Source of the DNA: Campylobacterota bacterium
GTDB taxonomy: Bacteria; Campylobacterota; Campylobacteria; Campylobacterales; Sulfurovaceae
Direction: 5' to 3'
Length of the DNA stretch: 5,222 bases
NCBI GenBank assembly: GCA_013153825.1
Contig: JAADDP010000048.1
Span: 1-5,222, forward strand
In this document: piece after piece, positions 4,787-5,222 of the stretch
Layout of the letters: each line of letters starts with the position of its first letter
Position numbering within the stretch: position 1 is the first letter of the stretch
Notes under the pieces: generated by a model
Database searches by the model: none
What the model saw: only the letters and a program-made list of their open reading frames with translations
What the model was told of the DNA's origin: nothing
Translations under genes and position numbers: made by a program

Positions 4787-5222
4787 TTGTTGAGTATAAA
4801 AGATATTTTGGATAGAGAGGTAGAGGAGAGAGATAGGATAGGTGAGCTTACCTATGATAGACCAGACCCACTAATGGTAGCTAGAAGATATAGAGATGAG
4901 TATATAGCTCTAATATCTGCACTATTTGCCTATGGGAGTGCTAAGCAGATTGTGAAGTTTCTAGATAGTTTAGATTTTGGACTTTTAAGTGAGAGTGAAG
5001 AGAGGATATCCTCTGCTCTGAAGGGTCACTACTACCGTTTTCAAAATTCAGATGATGTCATAGCCATATTTATAGCACTTAGGAGACTTAGAGAGGTTGG
5101 GAGTCTAGAGGATATATTCTATAGAGGCTACAGAGATAGGGAAGATATTTTAGATGGTCTATGGGGTCTAATATCCACAATTAGAGATATATACCCATAT
5201 AGTAGTAGAGGGTATGATTTCC
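4787..5222 (+). CDS. TIGR02757 (DUF2400) family protein, 5' part, cut by the window end
   Basis: The open frame runs from tandem TTG codons (4787 and 4790) to the window edge, about 145 codons. The family is usually about 250 residues, so a bit over half is present. Family signatures, from memory, are the DRPDPLMVARRYRDE stretch followed by IALISALFAYGSAKQIVKFL (from about residue 41), where 'DP...AlfAYG' is the most conserved block, then a spaced FQNSDDV and the IFIALRRL helix. The sequence is particularly like the form found in Campylobacter and its relatives. The protein appears cytoplasmic and all-helical; its biochemical role is not established to my knowledge. The preceding in-frame TAG at 4781 forces a non-ATG start unless it is read through. 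Either TTG is possible; both have acceptable SD spacing. Arginine is AGA/AGG at 16 of 17 positions. It is translated right after the 89-residue gene. Confidence 0.88.
   Translation, partial: MLSIKDILDREVEERDRIGELTYDRPDPLMVARRYRDEYIALISALFAYGSAKQIVKFLDSLDFGLLSESEERISSALKGHYYRFQNSDDVIAIFIALRRLREVGSLEDIFYRGYRDREDILDGLWGLISTIRDIYPYSSRGYDF

Overview
This is an ordinary-looking chromosomal segment from a low-GC bacterium, most likely a member of the Campylobacterota (epsilon lineage). The pointers are the compact DnaG of 563 residues, a TIGR02757 (DUF2400) family protein of the form I associate with that group, a YkuD_2-type L,D-transpeptidase, and SD-poor genes preceded by TGn-extended -10 elements. 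Isoleucine is mostly ATA and arginine almost all AGA/AGG. This makes coding strands very purine-rich, and I infer, without being able to test it, a deep-branching or thermophilic relative such as the Nautiliales. No phage, insertion sequence, CRISPR, tRNA or rRNA gene is visible.

Layout. Bases 1-30 look like the last nine codons of a + strand gene that converges on the first full gene with a 2-base gap. Four genes then lie on the minus strand, transcribed right to left. A secreted L,D-transpeptidase (4391 to 3762) comes first, followed by a small secreted protein of unknown function (3675 to 3271). The DNA primase gene dnaG (3207 to 1516) is next, and last is a membrane-anchored periplasmic protein of 445 residues (1370 to 33), possibly DUF945/YdgA-like. 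A divergent AT-rich region (4392-4513) separates these from a + strand pair: an 89-residue cysteine-containing orphan (4514-4783), then the 5' part of the TIGR02757 gene, which runs off the window end.

How the genes relate. dnaG is the only gene with a certain core role, priming DNA replication. The transpeptidase is a cell-wall enzyme by family. The three minus-strand neighbours of dnaG all carry N-terminal export or anchor sequences, but nothing ties them functionally to the primase. Gaps of 63, 86 and 145 bases, and candidate promoters before each gene, suggest several short transcripts rather than one tight operon. No stretch over 300 bases lacks a gene.

The most interesting signals are regulatory. 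The transpeptidase gene and the 89-residue gene lack a Shine-Dalgarno sequence and have an extended -10 element so close to the ATG that the predicted mRNA would have 0-3 leader bases. dnaG may be similar but its element is weaker. By contrast, the 445- and 134-residue genes share a matched design: a -10 ending 21 bases before the ATG position and a purine-rich SD inside a predicted 14-base leader. The 89-residue gene and the TIGR02757 gene are also in the same frame, separated only by one TAG and one sense codon. I did not find a convincing undescribed multi-gene system.
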